A stretch of DNA of 64,000 bases from a virus, in the IMG/VR virus record IMGVR_UViG_3300023174_000112, positions 26,133 to 90,132 of that record, one strand, 5' to 3'. Numbering within the stretch: the stretch's first letter is position 1; each line of letters starts with the position of its first letter. The notes beneath the pieces are model-generated. The model was not told the DNA's origin, did no database searches, and saw only the letters and a program-made list of their open reading frames with translations. Below are positions 27,104-35,585 of this stretch, piece after piece. The translations under genes and the position numbers were made by a program.

Positions 27104-28351
27104 ATGTCAAATTTTGGACAAGACTTCCTCAAAGGGGTCACCCAAGGGATTGACTTCAAAAGTTTTGGCAAAAATGTAGTCGAAGGATTCATAGGCAACG
27201 ATGTCTTGCGTGATTACACTCACGCAAGCAAAACTTTTACCACCAACGCCTACGAACTCAAACCAAGATTTAAGTTTTTATTTCATGTCAGCTTCACGCT
27301 GAATGTCACCGAGATTCCTTATTTGAATGGTGCATTCAGTGCCGACGATCAAATGAATCTCAGTCTCACAGTAAAAACTGTTGACCTCCCCAAGTTTACC
27401 ATCGAAACTGACACACTGAACCAGTACAATCGCAAAAGAATTATACAGAAAAAACTCAAGTATGAGCCAGTGAATATAACATTTCATGACACCAGCAATG
27501 ATTTGGTGCGTAAAATGTGGTATTACTACATGAGCTACTACTACAAAGATCCATCAAACCGATACCTAGATCCCAACAACAACAATGGCACCAATGGTGC
27601 CAGTAGCTTGCGACAAGCAGGCTTTGGCTACAACGATCGAGACATCTACGACCGACAACGCATTGGCAATGTCAACGACTGGGGTTACATTGGCGAAGCC
27701 TACAACGATGGCAACACTACTGGTACCACTGGCAAACCCCCATTTTTCAGAGACATCAGAATTTACGGCATGGACCAACGCAAGTTTGCTGAATATGTTT
27801 TGATCAATCCATTGATTACCAGTTGGTCCGGTGACACATACAGTTATGCCGAAGGTGGCGGCATCATGCAGAACACCATGACCGTAGACTATGAAACAGT
27901 GAAATACTATTCAGGTGCTGTAGGCTCGGCACAATCTGGCGGAGATCCAAATGTGCAAGGATTTGCCACTGATGCACACTATGACAAAACAGTCAGCCCC
28001 ATTGCTAGGCCTGGCGCCAATGCCACAGTGTTTGGCCAAGGCGGCCTGTTGGAAACTGGTGCCGGAATCATTGGCGACCTGCAAAGTGGTAGTGTGCTGG
28101 GCTTGATTGGTGCCGCGCAAAAAGCAGCACGTCTCAATCAAACATTCAAAGGCAAAAATCTTGGCAGCCTGGCTGCCAGTGAAGCTGTGAGACTAGGAAC
28201 ACAAACCATTCAACAAGGTGTCACACCAGGTGGTGTCAGAGCAGTGGCCAACAAAGTTGATGGATGGATATTCCCCACGCCACAAAACACTGGACAAAAT
28301 GGATCAGCTCAAGGCAGAACCAATCCCAACCCATTGACAAATCAGAGATGA
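27104..28351 (+). CDS. Second tube-fold tail protein (gp19/gp54-like)
   Basis: 415 residues, starting 2 nt after gp19. FKFLFHVSFTLNVTEIPY, SLTVKTVDLPKFTIETDTLN, KLKYEPVNITFHDTSNDLV and MWYYYMSYYYKDP show the tail-tube fold, followed by a divergent C-terminus with a Gly/Ala-rich helix segment (IIGDLQSGSVLGLIGAAQKA). In T4 the tube-like proteins gp54 and gp48 initiate the tube on the baseplate; that is the best guess here, but a second tube or tail-terminator-type role is possible. It overlaps the next gene by ATGA. Confidence 0.7.
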   Translation: MSNFGQDFLKGVTQGIDFKSFGKNVVEGFIGNDVLRDYTHASKTFTTNAYELKPRFKFLFHVSFTLNVTEIPYLNGAFSADDQMNLSLTVKTVDLPKFTIETDTLNQYNRKRIIQKKLKYEPVNITFHDTSNDLVRKMWYYYMSYYYKDPSNRYLDPNNNNGTNGASSLRQAGFGYNDRDIYDRQRIGNVNDWGYIGEAYNDGNTTGTTGKPPFFRDIRIYGMDQRKFAEYVLINPLITSWSGDTYSYAEGGGIMQNTMTVDYETVKYYSGAVGSAQSGGDPNVQGFATDAHYDKTVSPIARPGANATVFGQGGLLETGAGIIGDLQSGSVLGLIGAAQKAARLNQTFKGKNLGSLAASEAVRLGTQTIQQGVTPGGVRAVANKVDGWIFPTPQNTGQNGSAQGRTNPNPLTNQR

Positions 28352-28707
28352 GTACTGTAAATTACACCAATCCCAACACAGACTTGTCTGTGAGAATTTT
28401 TGACAGCTTCTATGACTATGATGTCAATATTCCCGCTGACGAATATGATGTGGTACACACTTATTTTTTAAGTGTGATGACCACCCGGCAAGCTGCTGGA
28501 AACTTTACTGTGAGTTTGTTCAGAGTAGCACAAGACACTGGCATTAACCCACTGACATTGTTGAAAGAATTTCAAGGTCTCAATGGCACAAATCTCAGTG
28601 CAAGTTTAGCCTATTATCTCAACAGTATTCGCAGTAGAGCTACACTGTTGGGGGTTGGAGCTCCTGTGACTCCAAACTTTTATCAGGCTAGAAATGTATT
28701 GGTATGA
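28348..28707 (+). CDS. Small tail/structural protein, unknown
   Basis: 119 residues from ATG 28348 (ATGA overlap with the previous stop). Starts MSTVNYTNPNTDLSVRIFDS; contains DEYDVVHTYFLSVMTTRQAA and a helix SASLAYYLNSIRSRATLLGV. Translational coupling on both sides (tube-like protein before, gp4 after) suggests a morphogenesis role. It resembles unnamed proteins at this position in aquatic T4-like phages, but I cannot assign a T4 counterpart. Confidence 0.72.
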   Translation: MSTVNYTNPNTDLSVRIFDSFYDYDVNIPADEYDVVHTYFLSVMTTRQAAGNFTVSLFRVAQDTGINPLTLLKEFQGLNGTNLSASLAYYLNSIRSRATLLGVGAPVTPNFYQARNVLV

Positions 28708-29135
28708 GTCACTGGGCACAAGGACCGTACACAGTAATTAACCGCGAAAAATACGTGGGCAATGGCACACCACGTTATAGATCTGGGTGGGAACTCAGCT
28801 TCATGAAGTTTTGCGATAGCAATGATCATGTGTTGCAGTGGGCAAGTGAGAGCATTGCTATTCCGTATCGTCATCCACTCACAGGCAAGATGACACAGTA
28901 CATTCCAGATTTTTTGATCACGTATCGTACCAGCAACAACACAATCAAAGCCGAGTTAATCGAAATCAAGCCTAAAAAACAAAGCGTGGTAGAATCAAAA
29001 ATGAGTGCCAAAGATCGTGCTGTAGTGGCAATAAACTACGCCAAATGGGATGCAGCCACCAAATGGGCACGCCGCAACGGGCTGATGTTTAGAGTCATCA
29101 CTGAGAACGATATGTTTCACAACGGCCGAGCTTGA
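28704..29135 (+). CDS. 4: Head completion nuclease (gp4-like)
   Basis: 143 residues, ATGA overlap with the previous gene. N-terminal YVGNGTPRYRSGWELSFMKF and HVLQWASESIAIPYRHPLTG match the gp4 head-completion family; PD-(D/E)xK-type residues are visible as E30, D69 (YIPDFLITY) and E87-x-K89 (LIEIKPKK). In T4 gp4 acts with gp50/gp65 before head-tail joining and is thought to process DNA ends. The next gene is the small terminase, consistent with a packaging block. Confidence 0.85.
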   Translation: MSHWAQGPYTVINREKYVGNGTPRYRSGWELSFMKFCDSNDHVLQWASESIAIPYRHPLTGKMTQYIPDFLITYRTSNNTIKAELIEIKPKKQSVVESKMSAKDRAVVAINYAKWDAATKWARRNGLMFRVITENDMFHNGRA

Positions 29136-29139
29136 CCCA

Positions 29140-29145
29140 TAAATA
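29140..29145 (+). promoter_or_regulatory. Late promoter 4 nt before gp16 ATG
   Basis: CATAAATA followed by GGGC and the ATG at 29150. No Shine-Dalgarno sequence can be present on a transcript starting here. Confidence 0.65.
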
Positions 29146-29149
29146 GGGC

Positions 29150-29671
29150 ATGACTCGTAAACTGGAAGAACTATTTGATTTGCCCACAACAGAACAGGCC
29201 GAAGTAGCAGCCGCAGTTGATGCCATCAGTCGTGACGATGTGCGCACTCAACTACAAACCCTGGATGAAACCATAGACAAAATTGATTCTGCCTTGCCCG
29301 GAGTGCGTGGCCTAGAAGCCAATGACGAAGAAATGGACAATCTAGCAGACTTGGCCAAAAGCAGTTACAATGATCTCATGGATCTTGGTATGCAAGTGGA
29401 CTCAAGATTTGCCAGCGAAATCTTCAGTGTAGCCAGCAACATGTTGGGACATGCCATCACAGCAAAAACAGCCAAGATGGACAAGAAGCTGAAAATGATT
29501 GACTTGCAGTTGAAGAAGATGCGGCTGGATCAGCAACAAAGTGTGATAGATGCCAAGGCCGCAGATGCCGGCGGCGAAGCCATGCAAACAGCACAGGGCA
29601 TGGTGCTGAGTCGCAATGATCTGCTGGAACGACTGTTGGCCAGCAAAGATCAAAAAGATAAAAAAGAATAA
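29150..29671 (+). CDS. 16: Small terminase subunit (gp16-like)
   Basis: 173 residues, acidic and almost all helical. The segment LADLAKSSYNDLMDLGMQVD and the coiled-coil AKTAKMDKKLKMIDLQLKKM are characteristic of T4-like gp16, which forms a ring on packaging DNA and regulates gp17. The ATG follows a late promoter by 4 nt. Unlike T4, gp17 is not the next gene but lies about 7 kb downstream. Confidence 0.85.
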   Translation: MTRKLEELFDLPTTEQAEVAAAVDAISRDDVRTQLQTLDETIDKIDSALPGVRGLEANDEEMDNLADLAKSSYNDLMDLGMQVDSRFASEIFSVASNMLGHAITAKTAKMDKKLKMIDLQLKKMRLDQQQSVIDAKAADAGGEAMQTAQGMVLSRNDLLERLLASKDQKDKKE

Positions 29672-29674
29672 ATA
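29669..29674 (+). promoter_or_regulatory. Late promoter overlapping the gp16 stop
   Basis: AATAAATA; its last base is the first base of an ATG (29674), so the usable start is the ATG at 29692, preceded by AGGAA. Confidence 0.5.
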
Positions 29675-29691
29675 TGTTACAGGAACCTGAT

Positions 29692-30300
29692 ATGAAAAAT
29701 TTTGCCCATTACCTAGCCGAAAGCGAACGTACCTACAACTATCGTATCAAACTGCTGGGTAAACCACCTGGCGATTTGGTGTCGCAGTTGAAGAAAAAGC
29801 TGGATCAATTTGATCCTGTAAAGATGGGTGATCCCAAGACTACCCCTATACAGATCATACCCACTGACTTTCCCAATCACAAAAATGATTCGGTCACAAT
29901 GTTTGATGTCAGTTTCAAGTATCCAGCCATTGAGCCACAGATCAAACAACTGGCACAGTTGTTGGGTTTTGACCCCAATCACATCATCATGCAGACCACA
30001 CCACACGTGGATGGCCTGGTGGATGAGTACGAACAAATTGATGCTGAAAACAAAGACCTGTTGGGTGACACTGATTACCCTGCTCCTGACGCAGAACAAC
30101 GTGCATTGAGCAAAGACTACTCAACTGGTCCTTATGACCATGCTGTGTTGAAAAATGCATACCGCAGTGACTTCACCATTGCTGGTGGTAAAACACCACC
30201 TGCTAAAACCACAAATGATATTGCTCAAGGCGATAAGAGCCCAATGACCAAGATCAATCGTCCACCCAAGCCAGCTACTGGCGCCAACCCAAGAGGATAA
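29692..30300 (+). CDS. Probable virion/internal head protein with capsid-targeting-like N-terminus
   Basis: 202 residues from ATG 29692 (AGGAA 7 nt upstream; the ATG at 29674 would lie on the promoter). It begins MKNFAHYLAE followed by S: basic-plus-hydrophobic start and an L-x-E cleavage site at residues 8-10, similar to the T4 internal-protein capsid-targeting peptide (MKTYQEFIxE). The body has an alpha/beta segment (IQIIPTDFPNHKNDSVTMFD) and a Pro/Lys-rich disordered tail. Function unknown; packaging into the prohead is inferred from the N-terminus and from its place between the terminase and the large disordered protein. Confidence 0.65.
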   Translation: MKNFAHYLAESERTYNYRIKLLGKPPGDLVSQLKKKLDQFDPVKMGDPKTTPIQIIPTDFPNHKNDSVTMFDVSFKYPAIEPQIKQLAQLLGFDPNHIIMQTTPHVDGLVDEYEQIDAENKDLLGDTDYPAPDAEQRALSKDYSTGPYDHAVLKNAYRSDFTIAGGKTPPAKTTNDIAQGDKSPMTKINRPPKPATGANPRG

Positions 30301-30304
30301 TACA

Positions 30305-32809
30305 ATGACATTTTTTTATGATTTAAACAAAAAGCTAGACAGCATTCGCGAAAAGCCTGAAGTCACACACAAACAATTGAATGAACGTGACGAAGGCAAG
30401 CCAGGCAAAAACTTTGCCAAAATTGCCAAGGATGCTGGTGACCGTTATGGCAGCAAGGCTGCTGGTGAACGTGTGGCTGGTGCTGTGCGCAACAAACTCC
30501 GAGATCAAGGCAAGTTGGAAGAAGAAGGCATGAGCCGTGCTGCCAAAGGCTATGAAAAGTACGGCCGAGAAGGCATGGAAGCCTTGGCCAAAGCCGGACG
30601 CGAAGGCAAATCTCTTGACCCTGTTAGAAAAAAATACGACAAGTATGACGAAAGCCAACAAGTTGATGAGATCAGTGATGAACTAGCAAACAGAGCCGCT
30701 CAAGGTAGACGAGACCAATTTGATGCTGCCAAAAAGAAAAGTCAGGCTGCAATCAATGCTGAACGAAACACTGTTGGCGGTTCTGAGGATGAAAAATGGG
30801 CCAGATGGGATAATTCTTTAGCTCTAAACAATGCTACAAATCAAGCAGGTGTAAAGATGGGTCAAAATATGCAGTTGCAAAAGTCCAGACTGGCACGTCA
30901 AGCTAATGCTGCTGTGGCTGAAGGTGGATCCTACTTGAACTATGCAGATTCCCATGATGAAAATGTTCGTGCTGGAAAAAAACCAGCTGCACCCACAGCA
31001 CCAAAGCCACAAGGCGTAATGGACAAAATGAAAAGTGTTGGCAAGAAAGTTGCTGGCGGTATCAACAAACTAGTTGGCCATGGTTCAGATGAAGAGATGC
31101 GTAAAGACGTGCAACGCAAAGCAGGTGCCGCTGTCACAGGCAAAATGCCACAACAAGTCAAAGAAAAAATGTCACCAGCAAAACAAAAAAGTTTTGCAGC
31201 ATTAGCACCTCCCACAGACAAAATTACTTTTGCTGACAAAATTGCCGGTGCCAAAAAAGAAGTTGACGAAATGCTGGGCCAAGTGGCTGCCGAAGCCATG
31301 CGCAATGCAGTCGGCGGCGGTCAAGGTCGTAATGCTGCCATGGACGAAGAACGTTCCAAAGGCACCGCGTTTGACATGAGCACACCAAGAGCTACCAAGC
31401 CCAAAGTTGGCAGCATTGAACGTGGTCACAAACACGACATCAAACACACAGCTACAGGCCGTATGGTCACACGTCGTGTAGACGACCAAGGCAACAGTGT
31501 AGGCGCTGATGATGATTCAGATACACAAGCAGGGCCACGTGGACGTGGCAGACCAAAAGGCACTAAGGGTGCTATTGGCGCCAAAGGACCCAGCGGCCGG
31601 TCAAAGTTAATGACCAAAGAAGGTGCAAATCAAGGCCAAGCACAACAAATTGTTGATGATCTTGCTGAACTCCGAGCAATGGCAAAGCAAGCACAACGTG
31701 GCGGCGAATTTCCACAAGGATTTGCCAGTCAGTTGGAGGTTGCACTGTATGCGGCAATGACATTGATCAAGAATCAACAGTCAGGCGATGCACAAGTTCG
31801 CGAAGAGTCTACAACCAAAAAAGACGACCGTGCTGAAAAGGCTGGTAAAAAGGTCACTAAAGACATCGAGTACGATGAAGGTCACAAAGGTAAAGATGAC
31901 AACAAAGCTGAAAAGGCTGGCAAAAAGGTCACCAAAGACATTGAGTACGATGAAAAGAAAAAAGACAAAGAAGAAGAAGAAGTTGATGAGTCAACTACCA
32001 GTGGTTCGATTGCTACCAGCACTACCACCAAAGGCAGCAAAGGCGGTGTGTACGGCAAAGGCATTTATGACTCAATGAACTTTGAGTTGGAACAAATGAT
32101 TGCTGAATCAATGAGCATTAACATGAGTGATTCAACTGAAGGCAACAAAAGCCTTACAGTAACAGCCACTGATGATGACGCACTGAAACTGGGCATGATG
32201 TTGAAAAATTCCGGACTGGGTGGCGGAGATTCACACAGTGGTGACATGCACTCACATGAAGAGTCATGCCCCACATGTGGCATGGAAGATTGTGGCTGTG
32301 GCGATGTGCAAGAAGCAGTGGACGAAAATGCACCTGACTGGCCCACAAACACAGAAACTTCAGACAATGCGATGCAATACTCGGGTGGCTTGAACAAGCC
32401 CAAAGCAAGTGGCATGGCTACTGTTCCTGTCACAGACGTTAGTGTAGATGGAGAAGATATGTTTGGAAAACAAGCCAATGAAGATGCACTACGTAGAATG
32501 ATGGAAATGGCTGGTATCAAACAAGCTGAACTTGAGCCATGGAAAGAGACCATGAAGGAAACAGCCGACGACGTCTGCAATGATTGCCACAAAGATCCTT
32601 GCGAGTGCGATGAGAGTGTGGAAGAAAGCATTCAACGCATGCGAGAAATTGCCGGAATCAAGGAAGCCAAAAAGCCAGACTTTTTGGACATGGACAAAGA
32701 TGGCGACAAAAAAGAGCCCATGACCAAGGCCATCAAGGACAAAGAAGAAAAGAAAGTTGATGAAAGCATTTTTGCTTTGACCAACCAATGGAAAGCATAC
32801 CGGGGGTAA
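30305..32809 (+). CDS. Large disordered, charged probable virion/core protein
   Basis: 834 residues, AGGATAA before the ATG. Extreme K/E/D/G content, no globular fold until isolated segments. It holds a tandem repeat (AEKAGKKVTKDIEYDE twice, residues 510-525 and 535-550), two cysteine clusters (CPTCGMEDCGCG near residue 655; CNDCHKDPCEC near 758) and the motifs MMEMAGIKQ and MREIAGIKE. SIRE at residues 13-16, MIAE and GIKE are candidate prohead-protease sites. A basic-acidic disordered protein next to head genes suggests a scaffold/core or DNA-associated internal protein; this is inference. Confidence 0.65.
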   Translation: MTFFYDLNKKLDSIREKPEVTHKQLNERDEGKPGKNFAKIAKDAGDRYGSKAAGERVAGAVRNKLRDQGKLEEEGMSRAAKGYEKYGREGMEALAKAGREGKSLDPVRKKYDKYDESQQVDEISDELANRAAQGRRDQFDAAKKKSQAAINAERNTVGGSEDEKWARWDNSLALNNATNQAGVKMGQNMQLQKSRLARQANAAVAEGGSYLNYADSHDENVRAGKKPAAPTAPKPQGVMDKMKSVGKKVAGGINKLVGHGSDEEMRKDVQRKAGAAVTGKMPQQVKEKMSPAKQKSFAALAPPTDKITFADKIAGAKKEVDEMLGQVAAEAMRNAVGGGQGRNAAMDEERSKGTAFDMSTPRATKPKVGSIERGHKHDIKHTATGRMVTRRVDDQGNSVGADDDSDTQAGPRGRGRPKGTKGAIGAKGPSGRSKLMTKEGANQGQAQQIVDDLAELRAMAKQAQRGGEFPQGFASQLEVALYAAMTLIKNQQSGDAQVREESTTKKDDRAEKAGKKVTKDIEYDEGHKGKDDNKAEKAGKKVTKDIEYDEKKKDKEEEEVDESTTSGSIATSTTTKGSKGGVYGKGIYDSMNFELEQMIAESMSINMSDSTEGNKSLTVTATDDDALKLGMMLKNSGLGGGDSHSGDMHSHEESCPTCGMEDCGCGDVQEAVDENAPDWPTNTETSDNAMQYSGGLNKPKASGMATVPVTDVSVDGEDMFGKQANEDALRRMMEMAGIKQAELEPWKETMKETADDVCNDCHKDPCECDESVEESIQRMREIAGIKEAKKPDFLDMDKDGDKKEPMTKAIKDKEEKKVDESIFALTNQWKAYRG
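31832..31954 (+). repeat. 48-bp direct repeat within the disordered protein gene
   Basis: Copy 1 at 31832-31879 and copy 2 at 31907-31954 (period 75 bp), differing by a few silent changes. Encodes AEKAGKKVTKDIEYDE in both. Confidence 0.8.
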
Positions 32810-32812
32810 ACT

Positions 32813-33001
32813 ATGAGTTCAAACAACATGATGAGACCTTACAGTGAAGTGGCAGCAGAAATTGCACAGCGCAATGCCAACAACTATGTGCCACCTGCTG
32901 TGCCATCAGTGAAACAAACACCTGTGGAAATTCCAGGTGTTATGTATCAAGCACGAGAACTATTTCAACCCATAGTCTCCAACACTCAAGGTGACAAATA
33001 A
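32813..33001 (+). CDS. Small Pro/Asn-rich protein (62 aa)
   Basis: Starts MSSNNMMRPYSEVAAEIAQR, 3 nt after the previous stop, and shares one base with the next ATG. One helix then an extended Pro-rich tail (YVPPAVPSVKQTPVEIPG). Probably a minor structural protein co-translated with its neighbours; no family recognised. Confidence 0.6.
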   Translation: MSSNNMMRPYSEVAAEIAQRNANNYVPPAVPSVKQTPVEIPGVMYQARELFQPIVSNTQGDK

Positions 33002-33327
33002 TGGCTGTTCAAGTAGTTAATTCAGCAAGCAACGTGGCCTGGACCGCAGACAAAGTAGAATTTGCCACCACCGCAGCCAATGTGACTTTTCAAGTTAGTT
33101 TGACTCAAACAACTTATCAACAGTCCAATGGCACACCGGCCAACACCAGTATGCCAACTGGCAACTTGTACGCCAATGCCATTGTTGTGCCAGGTAATTC
33201 AGTGCAAACATACTATGTGGGTGCAGGCAACTATCTAAACATTGTGACAGGCACTGGTTTCACTGCCACAGCAATGGGCACCACTACATCAGGAACAAGT
33301 GGCGTATACGGATCAACATCAACTTAA
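33001..33327 (+). CDS. Small beta-rich probable virion protein (108 aa)
   Basis: TAATG overlap with the previous gene. MAVQVVNSASNVAWTADKVE, then Thr/Asn/Gly-rich strands (VTFQVSLTQTTYQQ, YYVGAGNYLNIVTGTGFTAT) without cysteine or charge. The composition fits a capsid decoration or fibre-tip type beta sandwich; no relative recognised. Confidence 0.6.
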   Translation: MAVQVVNSASNVAWTADKVEFATTAANVTFQVSLTQTTYQQSNGTPANTSMPTGNLYANAIVVPGNSVQTYYVGAGNYLNIVTGTGFTATAMGTTTSGTSGVYGSTST

Positions 33328-33329
33328 TC

Positions 33330-33704
33330 ATGAGAGCCACTGAGTTCCTTGTTGAAAAGCAAGAAGGTAAAATCCGACATAGATACCATCAGGCCACTCG
33401 TGGCTTGAACAAATTTCGTGATCCAGGTGGCTATGATCGTACCTATGAACTCAACCGCGTGATGATGGCAGTGGCCTGTGCTGACGGCACAGATGCTCCA
33501 ATAGACATGGACTCAGCCAGTTGGGTGGGCAAATACAACACAGCACATCCCTACACTGACCAAGAAGCCAAGATGATGAAGCAGGCTTTCAAAGCAGTGG
33601 GCAGTGAAACACATGACATGAACCATGGGGACAATCGCAGTCAAGAACCAGATGACACCAACACCACCAGTCTGTTGAAAGCGTTCAAAGGATATCCCCG
33701 ATGA
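33330..33704 (+). CDS. Internal-head-protein candidate, paralogue A
   Basis: 124 residues. Starts MRATEFLVE followed by K, closely resembling the T4 capsid-targeting peptide with an L-x-E prohead-protease site at residues 7-9, and ends LLKAFKGYPR. The gene after it (33701) starts MRAHEFLTE and ends VKAFAGYPR, so the two are tandem paralogues of a family seen in aquatic T4-like phages. The middle (ELNRVMMAVACADGTDAPID) recurs in altered form in the partner. Suggested role: protein packaged in the head and possibly delivered to the host. Confidence 0.68.
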   Translation: MRATEFLVEKQEGKIRHRYHQATRGLNKFRDPGGYDRTYELNRVMMAVACADGTDAPIDMDSASWVGKYNTAHPYTDQEAKMMKQAFKAVGSETHDMNHGDNRSQEPDDTNTTSLLKAFKGYPR

Positions 33705-34093
33705 GAGCTCACGAATTTCTTACCGAACAAGCAACGTTGCCTGCTGAACAAGCAGATCCCATGCGTTATACCTATGTAATTCCTGGCCTCAGTGCAGCCG
33801 ATCCTTATCGCAACTATCGATTTGGTGTGGCCATGGCACGAGCAAGAAGTGATGCTGGCGCTGATGATCACTCAATAGATCCTTTTAAACCAGCCTGGAG
33901 TCCAGAAACAGCATTTGGAGAACACGGAGTGGTTGTGGGTATGAATAGCAGTATTGAGCAAGTTATTGATCAAGCATTGACAATGACCAACACTCCCGGC
34001 GGCAAAAAAATAGTAAGCACTCCCACAAGCACAGAACCCAACTTTGTTGATGTACAAAGCCCAGTAAAAGCCTTTGCTGGCTACCCTCGTTAA
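33701..34093 (+). CDS. Internal-head-protein candidate, paralogue B
   Basis: 130 residues, ATGA overlap with paralogue A. Starts MRAHEFLTE followed by Q, ends VKAFAGYPR. The central part reads YRNYRFGVAMARARSDAGAD, matching the YELNRVMMAVACADGTDA region of A. The conserved tail (KAF-x-GYPR) and the conserved cleavable head with a variable middle are unusual and suggest selection on targeting and on the C-terminus. Confidence 0.68.
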   Translation: MRAHEFLTEQATLPAEQADPMRYTYVIPGLSAADPYRNYRFGVAMARARSDAGADDHSIDPFKPAWSPETAFGEHGVVVGMNSSIEQVIDQALTMTNTPGGKKIVSTPTSTEPNFVDVQSPVKAFAGYPR

Positions 34094-34127
34094 ACTTCTC
34101 ACCTTTTTATAATAGTCCTTGTTTCGC

Positions 34128-34133
34128 TAAATA
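34128..34133 (+). promoter_or_regulatory. Late promoter for fibre-like gene
   Basis: GCTAAATA, 24 nt before the ATG at 34158; the leader carries TAGGAA. Confidence 0.6.
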
Positions 34134-34157
34134 AAGCAACTTAGGAATATTTAGATC

Positions 34158-34763
34158 ATGGCTAATCCGCCTCCACCATATGACAACATCACAGGCATAA
34201 GCCGTGCTGTAATGAAGGACAACGCACAAGAAACTATTGGTGCATACAACGGTGTTGCACGACCCAGCGAACTTGTGGTTGATCAACTCACACAAAACTT
34301 ATATGTGGGCAACACCAACGGCAATCTAAACTTGATAGCATTTGGCTCTGGGGTCTCAACTCCAACAGCATTTGACCCACAATGGACCGACGGCAGCAGC
34401 ACCACTGCTGGTTCAACAGTCACAGCATCATACACATTGATGGGACCGCTGTGTTATTTTCAAATTTATGTAGACTTTGCAACCTGTACCAACTTTGGCA
34501 CATTGGGGTATCAAATCACTTTGCCATTCCCGTCTGCGCAGACCATACGCATGGCCAATGGCACCTTGCATCAAACATCGGGCACAGGCAGTCCAGCAAA
34601 TTTTCACATTGCTGGCATCACCGACATAGACGTCAGTACCACAGTTCACAAACTGTATTATTCAGGCAGCACCACAGACCTAGCCTGGAAATACAACACA
34701 CCAGTCAACGCTACCAACACTGGCAGCCACTTTGACCTCTGTGGCATCTACCAAATAGCATAA
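34158..34763 (+). CDS. Fibre- or tip-like structural protein (201 aa)
   Basis: N-terminus MANPPPPYDNITGISRAVMK then ARPSELVVDQLTQNLYVGNT, the attachment-type sequence shared with phage fibres (compare LANGEIAINYADGNLFFKD in the 6690 gene). The rest is a beta-rich Thr/Gly domain with a few cysteines (CYFQIYVDFATC, FDLCGIYQIA). Driven by a late promoter. Probably a short appendage or head-decoration protein; partner unknown. Confidence 0.65.
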   Translation: MANPPPPYDNITGISRAVMKDNAQETIGAYNGVARPSELVVDQLTQNLYVGNTNGNLNLIAFGSGVSTPTAFDPQWTDGSSTTAGSTVTASYTLMGPLCYFQIYVDFATCTNFGTLGYQITLPFPSAQTIRMANGTLHQTSGTGSPANFHIAGITDIDVSTTVHKLYYSGSTTDLAWKYNTPVNATNTGSHFDLCGIYQIA

Positions 34764-34771
34764 TATAAATA
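34764..34771 (+). promoter_or_regulatory. Late promoter 5 nt before the secreted nuclease
   Basis: TATAAATA followed by CCCAT and the ATG at 34777; a full consensus late element, giving an essentially leaderless transcript. Confidence 0.75.
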
Positions 34772-34776
34772 CCCAT

Positions 34777-35583
34777 ATGAAAAAACTACTATTTGTGCTG
34801 TTGCTCACAGCCTTTCAATCAGCACAGGCCTGGGATCAAACTGCCCCTCTAGCAGTGGACCACTGTAAAGCCCACAATCCTTATGGTTGGGCACAGACTA
34901 GCAAACCGGTCACAGCCATTTGTCGTAGAGCATACTTTGTTGCTTATGATGCAGCCGCAAAGATTCCCAACTATGTCACATACACATTGACACCACCCAA
35001 TGCACTAGGCTGCTGGCCAAGAACCAATGCGTTTGTGGCTGATGCTAGTGTAGCCAATGGACCACGTCCAGATGACTATGCTGGCACCGGCTACGACAAA
35101 GGTCATGCTGCACCTGATGGTGACTTATCATGGGACCAACAAGTGGAATACGAAAGTTTCTTAATGACCAACATGTATCCACAACTGGGTGGACTTAATC
35201 GTGGCATTTGGAAACTGCTGGAAACTTCAGTGCGTGGCTGGACTGTGCAACAAAATCAAGCCTACACAATCTATGTGGGTGCAGTATACAACACAGCCAC
35301 TGATAAGAAAATTGGCAATGGTGTTGTTGTGCCACATGGTTTCTACAAGATTGTGATCAACAACCAAACAGGTGCCATGGCTGGTTGGTACTTCCGACAC
35401 GAAGGTGGACAGGGCAATGATTTGACCAAGGCTCGTGCAGCCATATCGGCTATAGAAAACAAAGCCGGAGTGAAGTTTGCTTATCCTGCCAATGCCCGGG
35501 AACTGCCCATTGGCAGCGAATGGCCCGTGGACTTTGGCGCACTCACAACGGCCAAACGTGCCAAATGCAAAAACAGTGACTGA
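34777..35583 (+). CDS. Secreted DNA/RNA non-specific endonuclease (NucA/NUC1 type)
   Basis: 268 residues. The first 18 (MKKLLFVLLLTAFQSAQA) form a classical Sec signal peptide with an AQA cleavage site. The body has the beta-beta-alpha-metal nuclease signature: DKGHAAP with catalytic H110 (family DRGH), N132 in TNMYPQ and N141 in LNRGIWKLLE for metal binding, plus paired cysteines. Such enzymes cut DNA and RNA non-specifically with Mg2+. Export to the periplasm or medium is unusual for a lytic phage; it may degrade incoming or released DNA. Under its own late promoter, with a 42-residue membrane protein 2 nt downstream. Confidence 0.88.
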   Translation: MKKLLFVLLLTAFQSAQAWDQTAPLAVDHCKAHNPYGWAQTSKPVTAICRRAYFVAYDAAAKIPNYVTYTLTPPNALGCWPRTNAFVADASVANGPRPDDYAGTGYDKGHAAPDGDLSWDQQVEYESFLMTNMYPQLGGLNRGIWKLLETSVRGWTVQQNQAYTIYVGAVYNTATDKKIGNGVVVPHGFYKIVINNQTGAMAGWYFRHEGGQGNDLTKARAAISAIENKAGVKFAYPANARELPIGSEWPVDFGALTTAKRAKCKNSD

Positions 35584-35585
35584 GC

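Noticed and set aside
34108-34113. TATAAT box before the fibre-like gene as a sigma70 promoter
   Set aside because: No acceptable -35 at 16-18 nt; the late element at 34128 is the better candidate.
34777-35583. Colicin/toxin nuclease
   Set aside because: No receptor-binding or translocation domain; has its own signal peptide and NucA-type motifs only.
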